From contig JAKDNQ010000140.1 of the NCBI GenBank assembly GCA_030456405.1, positions 1 to 6,089 of the forward strand: DNA of 6,089 nucleotides, read 5' to 3'. The translations under genes were made by a program, and so were the position numbers. Source of the stretch: Nitrospira sp. (GTDB taxonomy: Bacteria > Nitrospirota > Nitrospiria > Nitrospirales > Nitrospiraceae). Positions 5,891 to 6,089 of the stretch are shown here, piece by piece (position 1 is the stretch's first letter; each line of letters starts with the position of its first letter). The notes under the pieces were generated by a model, which worked only from the letters and a program-made list of their open reading frames with translations, was not told the DNA's origin and searched no databases.

Positions 5891-6089
5891 ATGGATGCGT
5901 TGTCAGTTGCGTCCGAAAGCGATTGAACAGGTAAACTGAGCGCGCGAGGAGCGGGGTCGCAATCAGCGATTACCAAATGGCAAATAGCCTATAAGCGAAA
6001 AATGAAACCTTATACCATTCGGCTTGCGCTTGGCCTAGATAGTGTCGTCACGAGATAGCCGCCCAAAGCGCGATGCACCTGATTTGCAC
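5891..6089. other. Intergenic right edge, no supported gene
   Basis: No reading frame with a ribosome binding site or recognisable protein is present on either strand, and no GC hairpin with a T run follows the sulfatase stop. The middle is A+T-rich and holds a nested inverted repeat: AATGG (5976-5980) with CCATT (6015-6019), and TATAAG (5990-5995) with CTTATA (6009-6014), the inner pair separated from the outer by a 9-nt bulge on one side. A minus-strand frame open from the window edge, ending TAG near 6039, could be the tail of a gene outside the window, but it is too short to judge. Confidence 0.4.

Noticed and set aside
6030..6089. Insertion-sequence end at the right edge
   Set aside because: The segment after 6038 has a vaguely IS-end look (TAGTGTCGTCAC), but no matching inverted end, target duplication or transposase lies in the window.

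Overview
The window looks like chromosomal DNA from a Gram-negative, moderately GC-rich bacterium. FadL-type outer-membrane barrels, Sec-type signal peptides and strong GGAGG ribosome binding sites support this. Several details recall Nitrospira-lineage genomes: the receiver-domain wording in a fragment at the left, and a left-edge segment resembling a dispersed intergenic repeat. The assignment rests on memory of such sequences, not a search, so it is tentative.

Left part (1-425): a candidate dispersed repeat lies at about 20-121. It is followed by a 48-codon remnant of a response-regulator receiver domain (210-356), which has a good ribosome binding site but breaks off before the phospho-acceptor Asp. 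A perfect TATAAT (352-357) may drive the next gene. At 426-1622 is an exported papain-like (AvrRpt2/C39-like) cysteine protease with an added C-terminal domain I do not recognise.

Middle (1623-2036): a complete tRNA-Arg(CCU) gene with encoded CCA sits at 1776-1852. Directly against its 3' end, on the minus strand, is the first 23 or so codons of an IS5-family-like transposase with its own ribosome binding site. This is a decayed mobile-element junction at a tRNA 3' end. No ORF above the usual length cut-off covers it.

Right part (2037-5890): an OmpP1/FadL outer-membrane channel gene is followed, after a 206-nt gap with two tiny SD-led ORFs and a possible promoter, by a large (781 aa) exported arylsulfatase of the mycobacterial AtsA-like type. 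The two may form a functional pair: a hydrophobic-compound channel in the outer membrane and a periplasmic sulfate-ester hydrolase. The sulfatase departs from the textbook active site at several places (CSASR instead of CxPSR, DN instead of DD, and no Lys at the usual late position). The last 199 nt contain no gene I can support.

No CRISPR array, prophage, defence system or obviously new multi-gene system is visible. The points most worth checking are the tRNA/transposase junction and the divergent sulfatase next to the FadL channel.
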